A stretch of DNA of 64,000 bases from Hydractinia symbiolongicarpus (Eukaryota; Cnidaria; Hydrozoa; Anthoathecata; Hydractiniidae): assembly GCF_029227915.1 (NCBI RefSeq), contig NC_079878.1, positions 30,221,501 through 30,285,500 on the forward strand. The letters run 5' to 3'. The position numbers and the translations under genes are program-made. Position 1 is the stretch's first letter. Every line of letters begins with the position of its first letter. Below the pieces are notes generated by a model, which saw nothing but the letters and a program-made list of their open reading frames with translations, did not search any database and was not told where the DNA came from. Positions 10,451-22,699 of this stretch are shown here, piece by piece.

Positions 10451-13400
10451 AAATTTTTTTTTCACCACTAAAACGCTTGAGACTTGTAGTTTTCAAAAAT
10501 GTTTTCATTTTTGATCAGACGCTGAATAAAAGAAGTTTAATCGCCGGCAAACGAAAACCCGCCATTTCCCGTAAACCCCGTACTCGGCCCGCATAGTCAA
10601 AAGTATACAAAGAAAGTACCCAGGGAGTAAACTCATTTCCCGAACGATTTTTTAAATTATTTTTTCACCACTAAAACGCATGAGACTTGTAGATTTCAGA
10701 AATGTTTTCATTTTTGATGAGACGCTGAATAAAAGAAGTTTAATCGCCGGCAAACGAAAACCCGCGACTTCCCGTAAATCCGGACTCGGCCCGTATAGTC
10801 AAAAGTATACAAAGAAAGTACCCATGGAGTAAACTCATTTCCCGAACGATTTTTTAAATTATTTTTTCACCACTAAAACGCATGAGACTTGTAATTTTCA
10901 AAAATGTTTTCATTTTTGATGAGACGCTGAATAAAAAAAGTTTAATCGCCGGCAAACGAAAACCCGCCATTTCCCGTAAACCCCGGACTCGGCCTGCATA
11001 GTCAAAAGTATACAAAGAAAGTACCCAGGGAGTAAACTCATTTCCCGAACAATTTTTTAATTTTTTTTTTCACCACTAAAACGCTTGAGACTTGTAGTTT
11101 TCAAAAATGTTTTCATTTTTGATCAGACGCTGAATAAAAGAAGTTTAATCGCCGGCAAACGAAAACCCGCCATTTCCTGTAAACCCCGTACTCGGCCCGC
11201 ATAGTCAAAAGTATACAAAGAAAGTACCCAGGGAGTAAACTCATTTCCCGAACGATTTTTTAAATTATTTTTTCACCACTAAAACGCATGAGACTTGTAG
11301 TTTTTAAAACTGTTTTCATTTTTGATCAGACGCTGAATAAAAGAAGTTTATTCGCCGGCAAACGAAAACCCGCGACTTCCCGTAAATCCGGACTCGGCCC
11401 GTATAGTCAAAAGTATACAAAGAAAGTACCCATGGAGTAAACTCACTTCCCGAACGATTTTTTAAATTATTTTTTCACCACTAAAACGCATGAGACTTGT
11501 AATTTTCAAAAATGTTTTCATTTTTGATGAGACGCTGCATAAAAGAAGTTTAATCGCCGGCAAACGAAAACCCGCGACTTCCCGTAAATCCGGACTCGGC
11601 CCATATAGTCAAAAGTATACAAAGAAAGTACCCAGGGAGTAAACTCATTTCCCGAACGATTTTTTAAATTATTTTTTCACCACTAAAACGCATGAGACTT
11701 GTAGTTTTCAGAAATGTTTTCATTTTTGATGAGACGCTTAATGAAAGTGGTTTAATCGCCGGCAAACGAAAACCCGCGATTTCCCGTAAATCCCGGGCTT
11801 GGCCCGTATAGTCGAATGTATAAAAAGAAAGTACCCTGTGAGTAAACTCCTTTCCAAAACGTTTTTTTAAATTATCTTTTCACCACTAAAACGCATGAGA
11901 CTTGCAGTTTTCAAAAATGTTTTCATTTTTGATGAGACGCTTAATGAAAGAGAATTAATCGCCGGCAAACGAAAACCAGCGATTTCCCGTAAATCCCGGG
12001 CTTGGCCCGTATAGTCGAATGTATACAAAGAAAGTACCCTGTGAGTAAACTCATTTCCAGAACGATTTTTTAAATTTTTTTTTCACCACTAAAACGCTTG
12101 AGACTTGTAGTTTTCAAAAATGTTTTCATTTTTGATCAGACGCTGAATAAAAGAAGTTTAATCGCCGGCAAACGAAAACCCGCCATTTCCCGTAAACCCC
12201 GGACTCGGCCCGCATAGTCAAAAGTATACAAAGAAAGTACCCAGGGAGTAAACTCATTTCCCGAACAATTTTTTCATTTTTTTTTTCATCACTAAAACGC
12301 TTGAGACTTGTAGTTTTCAAAAATGTTTTCATTTTTGATGAGACGCGGAATAAAAGAAGTTTAATCGCCGGAAAACGAAAACCCGCGATTTCCCGTAAAT
12401 CCCGGGCTTGGCCCGTATAGTCGAATGTATACAAAGAAAGTACCCAGGGAGTAAACTCATTTCCCGAACGATTTTTTAAATTATTTTTTTACCACTAAAA
12501 CGCATAAGACTTGTAGTTTTCAAAAATGTTTTCATTTTTGATGAGACGCTGAATAAAAGAAGTTTAATCGCCGGCAAACGAAAACCCGCGAATTCCCGTA
12601 AATCCCGGACTCGGCCCGTATCAAATGTATACAAAGAAAATACCCAGGGAGTAAACTCATTTCCAGAACGATTTTTTAAATTATCTTTTCTCCACTAAAA
12701 CGCATGAGACTTGCAGTTTTCAAAAATGCATTCATTTTTGATGAGACGCTGAATAAAAGAAGTTTAATCGCCGGCAAACGAAAACCCGCGATTTCCGTAA
12801 ATCCCGTGCTTGGCCCGTATAGTCGAGTATATACAAAGAAAGTACCCTGTGAGTAAACTCATTTCCACAACGATTTTTTAAATTATATTTTCTCCACTAA
12901 AACGCATGAGACTTGTAGTTTTCAAAAATGTTTTCATTTTTGATGAGACGCTGAATGAAAGAAGTTTAATCGCCGGAAAACGAAAACCCGCGATTTCCCG
13001 TAAATCCCGGGCTTGGCCCGTATAGTCGAATGTATACAAAGAAAGTACCCCGGGAGTAAACTCATTTCCCGAACGATTTTTTAAATTATCTTTTCTCCAC
13101 TAAAACGCATGAGACTTGTAGTTTTCAAAAATGTTTTCATTTTTGATGAGACGCTGAATGAAAGAAGTTTAATCGCCGGAAAACGAAAACCCGCGATTTC
13201 CCGTAAATCCCGGGCTTGGCCCGTATAGTCAAATGTATACAAAGAAAGTACCCAGGGAGTAAACTCATTTCCCGAACGATTTTTTAAATTATTTTTTCAC
13301 CACTAAAACGCATAAGACTTGTAAATTTCAAAAATGTTTTCGTTTTTGATGAGACGCGGAATAAAAGAAGTTTAATCGCCGGCAAACGAAAACCCGCGAT

Positions 13401-14796
13401 TTCCCGTAAATCCCGTGCTTGGCCCGTATAGTCGAGTAGAGACAAAGAAAGTACCCTGTGAGTAAACTCATTTCCAGAACGAATTTTTAAATTATCTTTT
13501 CACCACTAAAACGCATGAGACTTGCAGTTTTCAAAAATGTTTTCATTTTTGATGAGACGCTGAATAAAAGAAGTTTAATCGCCGGCAAACAAAAACCCGC
13601 GATTTCCCGTAAATCCCGTGCTTGGCCCGTATAGTCGAGTATATACAAAGAAAGTACCCTGTGAGTAAACTCATTTACAGAACGATTTTTTAAATTATCT
13701 TTTCACCACTAAAACGCATGAGACTTGCAGTTTTCAAAAATGTATTCATTTTTGATGCGACACTGAATAAAAGAAGTTTAATTGCCGGCAAACGAAAACC
13801 CGCGATTTCCCGTAAATCCCGTGCTTGGCCCGTATAGTCAAAAGTATACAAAGAAAATACCCAGGGAGTAAACTCATTTCCCGAACGATATCTTAAATTA
13901 TTTTTTCACCACTAAAACGCATGAGACTTGTAGTTTTCAAAAATGTTTTCATTTTTGATGAGACGCGGAATAAAAGAAGTTTAATCGCCGGCAAACGAAA
14001 AGCCGCGATTTCCCGTAAATCCCGTGCTTGGCCCGTATAGTCGAGTATATACAAAGAAAGTACCCTGTGAGTAAACTCATTTCCACAACGATTTTTTAAA
14101 TTATCTTTTCACCACTAAAACGCATGAGACTTGTAGTTTTCAGAAATGTTTTCATTTTTGATGAGACGCTGAATGAAAGAAGTTTAATCGCCGGAAAACA
14201 AAAACCCGCGATTTCCCGTAAATCCCGGGCTTGGCCGTATAGTCGAATGTATACAAAGAAAGTACCCAGGGAGTAAACTCATTTCCCGAACGATTTTTTA
14301 AATTATCTTTTCTCCACTAAAACGCATGGGACTTGTAGTTTTCAAAAATGCTTTCATTTTTGATGAGACGCTGAATGAAAGAAGTTTAATCGCCGGAAAA
14401 CGAAAACCCGCGATTTCCCGTAATTCCCGGGCTTGGCCTGTATAGTCGAATGTACACAAAGAAAGTACCCAGGGAGTAAACTCATTTCCCGAACGATTTT
14501 TTAAATTATTTTTTCACCACTAAAACGCATAAGACTTGTAAATTTCAAAAATGTTTTCATTTTTGATGAGACGCGGAATAAAAGAAGTTTAATCGCCGGC
14601 AAACGAAAACCCGCGATTTCCCGTAAATCCCGTGCTTGGCCCGTATAGTCGAGTATTTACAAAGAAAGTACCCTGTGAGTAAACTCATTTCCAGAACGAA
14701 TTTTTAAATTATCTTTTCACCACTAAAACGCATGAGACTTGCAGTTTTCAAAAATGTTTTCATTTTTGATGAGACGTTAAATAAAAGAAGTTTAAT

Positions 14797-14808
14797 CGAA
14801 AGCCGCGA
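14797..14808. repeat. Monomer with an 11-bp internal deletion
   Basis: TTTAATCG joins directly to AAAGCCGCG. The expected CCGGCAAACGA-type segment between them is lost, so the GCCGGC palindrome is missing here. Short matching bases (CG and A runs) at the edges suggest slippage. Confidence 0.8.
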
Positions 14809-17339
14809 TTTCCCGTAAATCCCGTGCTTGGCCCGTATAGTCGAGTATATACAAAGAAAGTACCCTGTGAGTAAACTCATTTCCAGAACGATTTTTTAAA
14901 TTATCTTTTCACCACTAAAACGCATGAGACTTGTAGTTTTCAGAAATGTTTTCATTTTTGATGAGACGCGAAATAAAAGAAGTTTAATCGCCGGCAAACG
15001 AAAACCCGCGATTTCCCGTAAATCCCGGACTCCGCCCGTATAGTCAAAAGTATACAAAGAAAATACCCAGGGAGTAAACTCATTTCCCGAACGATTTTTT
15101 AAATTATTTTTTCACCACTAAAACGCATGAGACTTGTAGTTTTCAAAAATGTTTTCATTTTTGATGAGACGCTGAATAAAAGAAGTTTAATCGCTGACAA
15201 ACGAGAAGCCGCGATTTCCCGTAAATCTCGTGCTTGGCCCGTATAGTCGAGTATATACAAAGAAAGTATCCTGTGAGTAAACTCATTTCCAGAACGATTT
15301 TTTAAATTATCTTTTCACCACTAAAACGCATGGGACTTGTAGTTTTCAAAAATGTTTTCATTTTTAATGAGACGCGAAATAAAAGAAGTTTAATCGCCGG
15401 CAAACGAAAACCCGCGATTTCCCGTAAATCCCGGACTCGGCCCGTATAGTCAAAAGTATACAAAGAAAATACCCAGGGAGTAAACTCATTTCCCGAACGA
15501 TTTTTTAAATTATTTTTTCACCACTAAAACGTATGAGACTTGTAGTTTTCAAAAATGTTTTCATTTTTGATGAGACGCTGAATAAAAGAAGTTTAATCGC
15601 CGGCAAACGAAAACCCGCGATTTTCCGTAAATCTCGTGCTTGGCCCGTATAGTTGAGTATATACAAATAAAGTACCCAGGAAGTAAACTTATTTCCCGAA
15701 CGATTTTTTAAATTATTTTTTCACCACTAAAACGCATGAGACTTGTAGTTTTTAAAAATGTTTTCATTTTTGATGAGACGCTGAATGAAAGAAGTTTAAT
15801 CGCCGGAAAACGAAAACCCGCGATTTCCCGTAAATCCCGAGCTTGGCCGTATAGTGGAATGTATACAAAGAAAGTACCCTGGGAGTAAACCCATTTCCAG
15901 AACGATTTTTTAAAATATCTTTTCACCACTAAAACGCATGAGACTTACAGTTTTCAAAAATGTATTCATTTTTGATGAGACGCTGAGTAAAAGAAGTTTA
16001 ATCGCCGGCAAACGAAAACCCGAGATTTCCCGTAAATCCCGTGCTTGGCCCGTATAGTCGAGTATATACAAAGAAAGTACCCTGTCAGTAAACTCATTTA
16101 CAGAACGATTTTTTAAATTATCTTTTCACCACTAAAACGCACGAGACTTGCAGTTTTCAAAAATGTATTCATTTTTAATGAGACGCTGAGTAAAAGAAGT
16201 TTAATCGCCGGCAAACGAAAACCAGCGATTTCCCGTAAATCCCGGACTCGGCCCGTATAGTCAAAAGTATACAAAGAAAGTACCCTGCGAGTAAACTCAT
16301 TTCCAGAACGATTTTTTAAATTATCTTTTCACCAGTAAAACGCACGAGACTTGTAGTTTTCAAAAATGTTTTCATTTTTGATGAGACGCTAAATAAAAGA
16401 AGTTTAATTGCCGGCAAACTAAAACCCGCGATTTCCCGTAAATCCCGTGCTTGGCCCGTATAGTCGAGTATATACAAAGAAAGTACCCTGTGAGTAAACT
16501 CATTTTCAGAACCATTTTTTAAGTTATCTTTTCACCACTAAAACGCATGAGACTTGTAGTTTTCAGAAATGTTTTCATTTAAGATGAGACGCGAAATAAA
16601 AGAAGTTTAATCGCCGGCAAACGAAAACCCGCGATTTCCCGTAAATCCCGTGCTTGGCCCGTATAGTCAAAAGTATACAAAGAAAATACCCAGGGAGTAA
16701 ACTCATTTCCCGAACGATATCTTAAATTATTTTTTCACCACTAAAACGCATGAGACTTGTAGTTTTCAAAAATGTTTTCATTTTTGATGAGACGCGGAAT
16801 AAAAGAAGTTTAATCGCCGGCAAACGAAAAGCCGCGATTTCCCGTAAATCCCGTGCTTGGCCCGTATAGTCGAGTATATACAAAGAAAGTACCCTGTGAG
16901 TAAACTCATTTCCACAACGATTTTTTAAATTATCTTTTCACCACTAAAACGCATGAGACTTGTAGTTTTCAGAAATGTTTTCATTTTTGATGAGACGCTG
17001 AATGAAAGAAGTTTAATCGCCGGAAAACGAAAACCCGCGATTTCCCGTAAATCCCGGGCTTGGCCGTATAGTCGAATGTATACAAAGAAAGTACCCAGGG
17101 AGTAAACTCATTTCCCGAACGATTTTATAAAATATCTTTTCTCCACTAAAACGCATGGGACTTGTAGTTTTCAAAAATGTTTTCATTTTTGATGAGACGC
17201 TGAATGAAAGAAGTTTAATCGCCGGAAAACGTAAACCCGCGATTTCCCGTAAATCCCGGGCTTGGCCTGTATAGTCGAATGTATACAAAGAAAGTACCCA
17301 GGGAGTAAACTCATTTCCCGAACGATTTTTTAAATTATT

Positions 17340-19760
17340 TTTTCACCACTAAAACGCATAAGACTTGTAAATTTCAAAAATGTTTTCATTTTTGATGAGA
17401 CGCGGAATAAAAGAAGTTTAATCGCCGGCAAACGAAAACCCGCGATTTCCCGTAAATCCTGTGCTTGGCCCGTATAGTCGAGTATATACAAAGAAAGTAC
17501 CCTGTGAGTAAACTCATTTCCAGAACGAATTTTTAAATTATCTTTTCACCACTAAAACGCATGAGACTTGCAGTTTTCAAAAATGTTTTCATTTTTGATG
17601 AGACGTTGAATAAAAGAAGTTTAATCGCCGGCAAACAAAAACCCGCGATTTCCCGTAAATCCCGTGCTTGGCCCGTATAGTCGAGTATATACAAAGAAAG
17701 TACCCTGTGAGTAAACTCATTTCCAGAACGATTTTTTAAATTATCTTTTCACCACTAAAACGCATGAGACTGGTAGTTTTCAGAAATGTTTTTATTTTTG
17801 ATGAGACGCGAAATAAAAGAAGTTTAATCGCCGGCAAACGAAAATCCGCGATTTCCCGTAAATCCCGGACTCGGCCCGTATAGTCAAAAGTATACAAAGA
17901 AAATACCCAGGGAGTAAACTCATTTCCCGAACGATTTTTTAAATTATTTTTTCACCACTAAAACGCATGAGACTTGTAGTTTTCAAAAATGTTTTCATTT
18001 TTGATGAGACGCTGAATAAAAGAAGTTTAATCGCCGGCAAACAAAAAGCCGCGATTTCCCGTAAATCTCGTGCTTGGCCCGTATAGTCGAGTATATACAA
18101 AGAAAGTATCCTGTGAGTAAACTCATTTCCAGAACGATTTTTTAAATTATCTTTTCACCACTAAAACGCATGAGACTTGCAGTTTTCAAAAATGTTTTCA
18201 TTTTTGATGAGACGTTGAATAAAAGAAGTTTAATCGCCGGCAAACAAAAACCCGCGATTTCCCGTAAATCCCGTGCTTGGCCCGTATAGTCGAGTATATA
18301 CAAAGAAAGTACCCTGTCAGTAAACTCATTTACAGAACGATTTTTTAAATTATCTTTTCACCACTAAAACGCATGAGACTTGCAGTTTTCAAAAATGTAA
18401 TCATTTTTGATGCGACGCTGAATAAAAGAAGTTTAATCGCCGGCAAACGAAAACCCGCGATTTCCTGTAAATCCCGGGCTTAGCCTGTATAGTCGAATGT
18501 ATACAAAGAAAGTACCCAGGGAGTAAACTCATTTCCCGAACGATTTTTTAAATTATTTTTTCACCACTAAAACGCATAAGACTTGTAAATTTCAAAAATG
18601 TTTTCATTTTTGATGAGACGCGGAATAAAAGAAGTTTAATCGCCGGCAAACGAAAACCCGCGATTTCCCGTAAATCCTGTGCTTGGCCCGTATAGTCGAG
18701 TATATACAAAGAAAGTACCCTGTGAGTAAACTCATTTCCAGAACGAATTTTTAAATTATCTTTTCACCACTAAAACGCATGAGACTTGCAGTTTTCAAAA
18801 ATGTTTTCATTTTTGATGAGACGTTGAATAAAAGAAGTTTAATCGCCGGCAAACAAAAACCCGCGATTTCCCGTAAATCCCGTGCTTGGCCCGTATAGTC
18901 GAGTATATACAAAGAAAGTACCCTGTGAGTAAACTCATTTCCAGAACGATTTTTTAAATTATCTTTTCACCACTAAAACGCATGAGACTGGTAGTTTTCA
19001 GAAATGTTTTTATTTTTGATGAGACGCGAAATAAAAGAAGTTTAATCGCCGGCAAACGAAAATCCGCGATTTCCCGTAAATCCCGGACTCGGCCCGTATA
19101 GTCAAAAGTATACAAAGAAAATACCCAGGGAGTAAACTCATTTCCCGAACGATTTTTTAAATTATTTTTTCACCACTAAAACGCATGAGACTTGTAGTTT
19201 TCAAAAATGTTTTTATTTTTGATGAGACGCTGAATAAAAGAAGTTTAATCGCCGGCAAACAAAAAGCCGCGATTTCCCGTAAATCTCGTGCTTGGCCCGT
19301 ATAGTCGAGTATATACAAAGAAAGTATCCTGTGAGTAAACTCATTTCCAGAACGATTTTTTAAATTATCTTTTCACCACTAAAACGCATGAGACTTGCAG
19401 TTTTCAAAAATGTTTTCATTTTTGATGAGACGTTGAATAAAAGAAGTTTAATCGCCGGCAAACAAAAACCCGCGATTTCCCGTAAATCCCGTGCTTGGCC
19501 CGTATAGTCGAGTATATACAAAGAAAGTACCCTGTCAGTAAACTCATTTACAGAACGATTTTTTAAATTATCTTTTCACCACTAAAACGCATGAGACTTG
19601 CAGTTTTCAAAAATGTAATCATTTTTGATGCGACGCTGAATAAAAGAAGTTTAATCGCCGGCAAACGAAAACCCGCGATTTCCCGTAAATCCCGGGCTTA
19701 GCCGTATAGTCAAAAGTATACAAAGAAAATACCCAGGGAGTAAACTCATTTCCCGAACGA
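17340..19760. repeat. Six-monomer (1218-bp) tandem duplication
   Basis: The rare ACTGGTAGTTTTCAG variant lies at 17,769 and 18,987, exactly 1218 bp apart, and appears once more at 20,001 (five monomers minus 1 bp later). Other shared rare forms are AAATGTAATCATTTTTG and TGATGCGACGCTG (about 18,399 and 19,615). Edges are approximate. Confidence 0.8.
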
Positions 19761-20799
19761 TATCTTAAATTATTTTTTCACCACTAAAACGCATGAGACT
19801 TGTAGTTTTCAAAAATGTTTTCATTTTTGATGAGACGCGGAATAAAAGAAGTTTAATCGGCGGCAAACGAAAAGCCGCGATTTCCCGTAAATCCCGTGCT
19901 TGGCCCGTATAGTCGAGTATATACAAAGAAAGTACCCTGTGAGTAAACTCATTTCCAGAACGATTTTTTAAATTATCTTTTCACCACTAAAACGCATGAG
20001 ACTGGTAGTTTTCAGAAATGTTTTTATTTTTGATGAGACGCGAAATAAAAGAAGTTTAATCGCCGGCAAACGAAAATCCGCGATTTCCCGTAAATCCCGG
20101 ACTCGGCCCGTATAGTCAAAAGTATACAAAGAAAATACCCAGGGAGTAAACTCATTTCCCGAACGATTTTTTAAATTATTTTTTCACCACTAAAACGCAT
20201 GAGACTTGTAGTTTTCAAAAATGTTTTCATTTTTGATGAGACGCTGAATAAAAGAAGTTTAATCGCCGGCAAACGAAAAGCCGCGATTTCCCGTAAATCT
20301 CGTGCTTGGCCCGTATAGTCGAGTATATACAAAGAAAGTATCCTGTGAGTAAACTCATTTCCAGAACGATTTTTTAAATTTTCTTTTCACCACTAAAACG
20401 CATGGCACTTGTAGTTTTCAAAAATGTTTTCATTTTTAATGAGACGCGAAATAAAAGAAGTTTAATCGCCGTCAAACGAAAACCCGCGATTTCCCGTAAA
20501 TCCCGGACTCGGCCCGTATAGTCAAAAGTATACAAAGAAAATACCCAGGGAGTAAACTCATTTCCCGAACGATTTTTTAAATTATTTTTTCACCACTAAA
20601 ACGCATGAGACTTGTAGTTTTCAAAAATGTTTTCATTTTTGATGAGACGCTGAATAAAAGAAGTTTAATCGCCGGCAAACGAAAACCCGCGATTTTCCGT
20701 AAATCTCGTGCTTGGCCCGTATAGTTGAGTATATACAAAGAAAGTATCCTGTGAGTAAACTCATTTCCCGAACGATTTTTTAAATTATCTTTTCACCAC

Positions 20800-21190
20800 T
20801 AAAACGCACGAGACTTGCAGTTTTCAAAAATGTATTCATTTTTGATGAGACGCTGAGTAAAAGAAGTTTAATCTCCGGCAAACGAAAACCAGCGATTTCC
20901 CGTAAATCCTGGACTCGGCCCGTAAAGTCAAAAGTATACAAAGAAAGTACCCTGCGAGTAAACTCATTTCTAGAACGAATTTTTAAATTATCTTTTCACC
21001 ACTAAAACGCACGAGACTTGCAGTTTTCAAAAATGTATTCATTTTTGATGAGACGCTGAGTAAAAGAAGTTTAATCTCCGGCAAACGAAAACCAGCGATT
21101 TCCCGTAAATCCTGGACGCGGCCCGTATAGTCAAAAGTATACAAAGAAAGTACCCTGCAAGTAAACTCATTTCCAGAACGATTTTTTAAA
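20800..21190. repeat. Single-monomer duplication with AATCTCCGGC variant
   Basis: The unusual AATCTCCGGC, with GAGTAAAAG before it and AATCCTGGAC after it, occurs at 20,870 and 21,073. The two adjacent units are nearly identical; GGACTCGG versus GGACGCGG is one difference. Confidence 0.7.
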
Positions 21191-22699
21191 TTATCTTTTC
21201 ACCAGTAAAACGCACGAGACTTGTAGTTTTCAAAAATGTTTTCATTTTTGATGAGACGCTGAATAAAAGAAGTTTAATTGCCGGCAAACTAAAACCCGCG
21301 ATTTCCCGTAAATCCTGTGCTTGGCCCGTATAGTCGAGTATATACAAAGAAAGTACCCTGTGAGTAAACTCATTTCCAGAACCATTTTTTAAGTTATCTT
21401 TTCACCACTAAAACGCATGAGACTTGTAGTTTTCAGAAATGTTTTCATTTAAGATGAGACGCGAAATAAAAGAAGTTTAATCGCCGGCAAACGAAAACCC
21501 GCGATTTCCCGTAAATCCCGGACTCGGCCCGTATAGTCAAAAGTATACAAAGAAAATACCCAGGGAGTAAACTCATTTCCCGAGCGATTTTTTAAATTGT
21601 TTTTTCACCACTAAAACGCATGAGACTTGTAGTTTTCAAAAATGTTTTCATTTTTGATGAGACGCTGAATAGAAGAAGTTTAATCGCCGGCAAACGAAAA
21701 CCCGCGATTTCCCGTAAATCCCGTGCTTGGCCCGTATAGTCGAGTATATACAAAGAAAGTATCCTGTGAGTAAACTCATTTCCAGAACGATTTTTTAAAT
21801 TATCTTTTCACCACTAAAACGCACGAGACTTGCAGTTTTCAAAAATGTATTCATTTTTGATGAGACGCTGAGTAAAAGAAGTTTAATCGCCGGCAAACGA
21901 AAACCCGCGATTTCCCGTAAATCCCGAGCTTGGCTGTATAGTCGAATGTATACAAAGAAAGTACCCTGGGAGTAAACCCATTTCCAGAACGATTTTTTAA
22001 AATATCTTTTCACCACTAAAACGCATGAGACTTACAGTTTTCAAAAATGTATTCATTTTTGATGAGACGCTGAGTTAAAGAAGTTTAATCGCCGGCAAAC
22101 GAAAACCCGAGATTTCCCGTAAATCCCGTGCTTGGCTCGTATAGTCGAGTATATATAAAGAAAGTATCCTGTGAGTAAACTCATTTCCAGAACGATTTTT
22201 TAAATTATCTTTTCACCACTAAAACGCATGAGACTTGCAGTTTTCAAAAATGTTTTCATTTTTGATGAGACGCTGAATAAAAGAAGTTTAATCGCCGGCA
22301 AACGAAAACCCGCGATTTCCCGTAAATCCCGGACTCAGCCCGTATAGTCAAAAGTATACAAAGAAAGTACCCTGCGAGTAAACTCATTTCCAGAACGATT
22401 TTTTAAATTATCTTTTCACCAGTAAAACGCACGAGACTTGTAGTTTTCAAAAATGTTTTCATTTTTGATGAGACGCTGAATAAAAGAAGTTTAATCGCCG
22501 GCAAACAAAAACCCGCGATTTCCCGTAAATCCCGTGCTTGGCCCGTATAGTCGAGTATATACAAAGAAAGTACCCTGTGAGTAAACTCATTTCCAGAACC
22601 ATTTTTTAAGTTATCTTTTCACCACTAAAACGCATGAGACTTGTAGTTTTCAGAAATGTTTTCATTTGTGATGAGACGCGAAATAAAAGAAGTTTAATC

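Larger units (their letters stand above)
1..12720. repeat. Array region I: monomers with GGGCTTGG/TCGAATG and GGACTCGG/TCAAAAG signatures
   Basis: Monomers here alternate irregularly between two signature types. The GTGCTTGG/TCGAGTATATAC type that is common further right is not seen before about 12,805. Features largely confined to this region include CTTAATGAAAGAGG tails, CAGGGTGTAAAC, AAAGCCCATGAG (from 787, then 5020, 6211, 7021 and 7629) and GGAAGTGCCC. Duplications are short: 608, 810 and 1191 bp. Neighbouring monomers differ from each other more than in the right half. No coding or unique sequence is seen. Confidence 0.85.
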
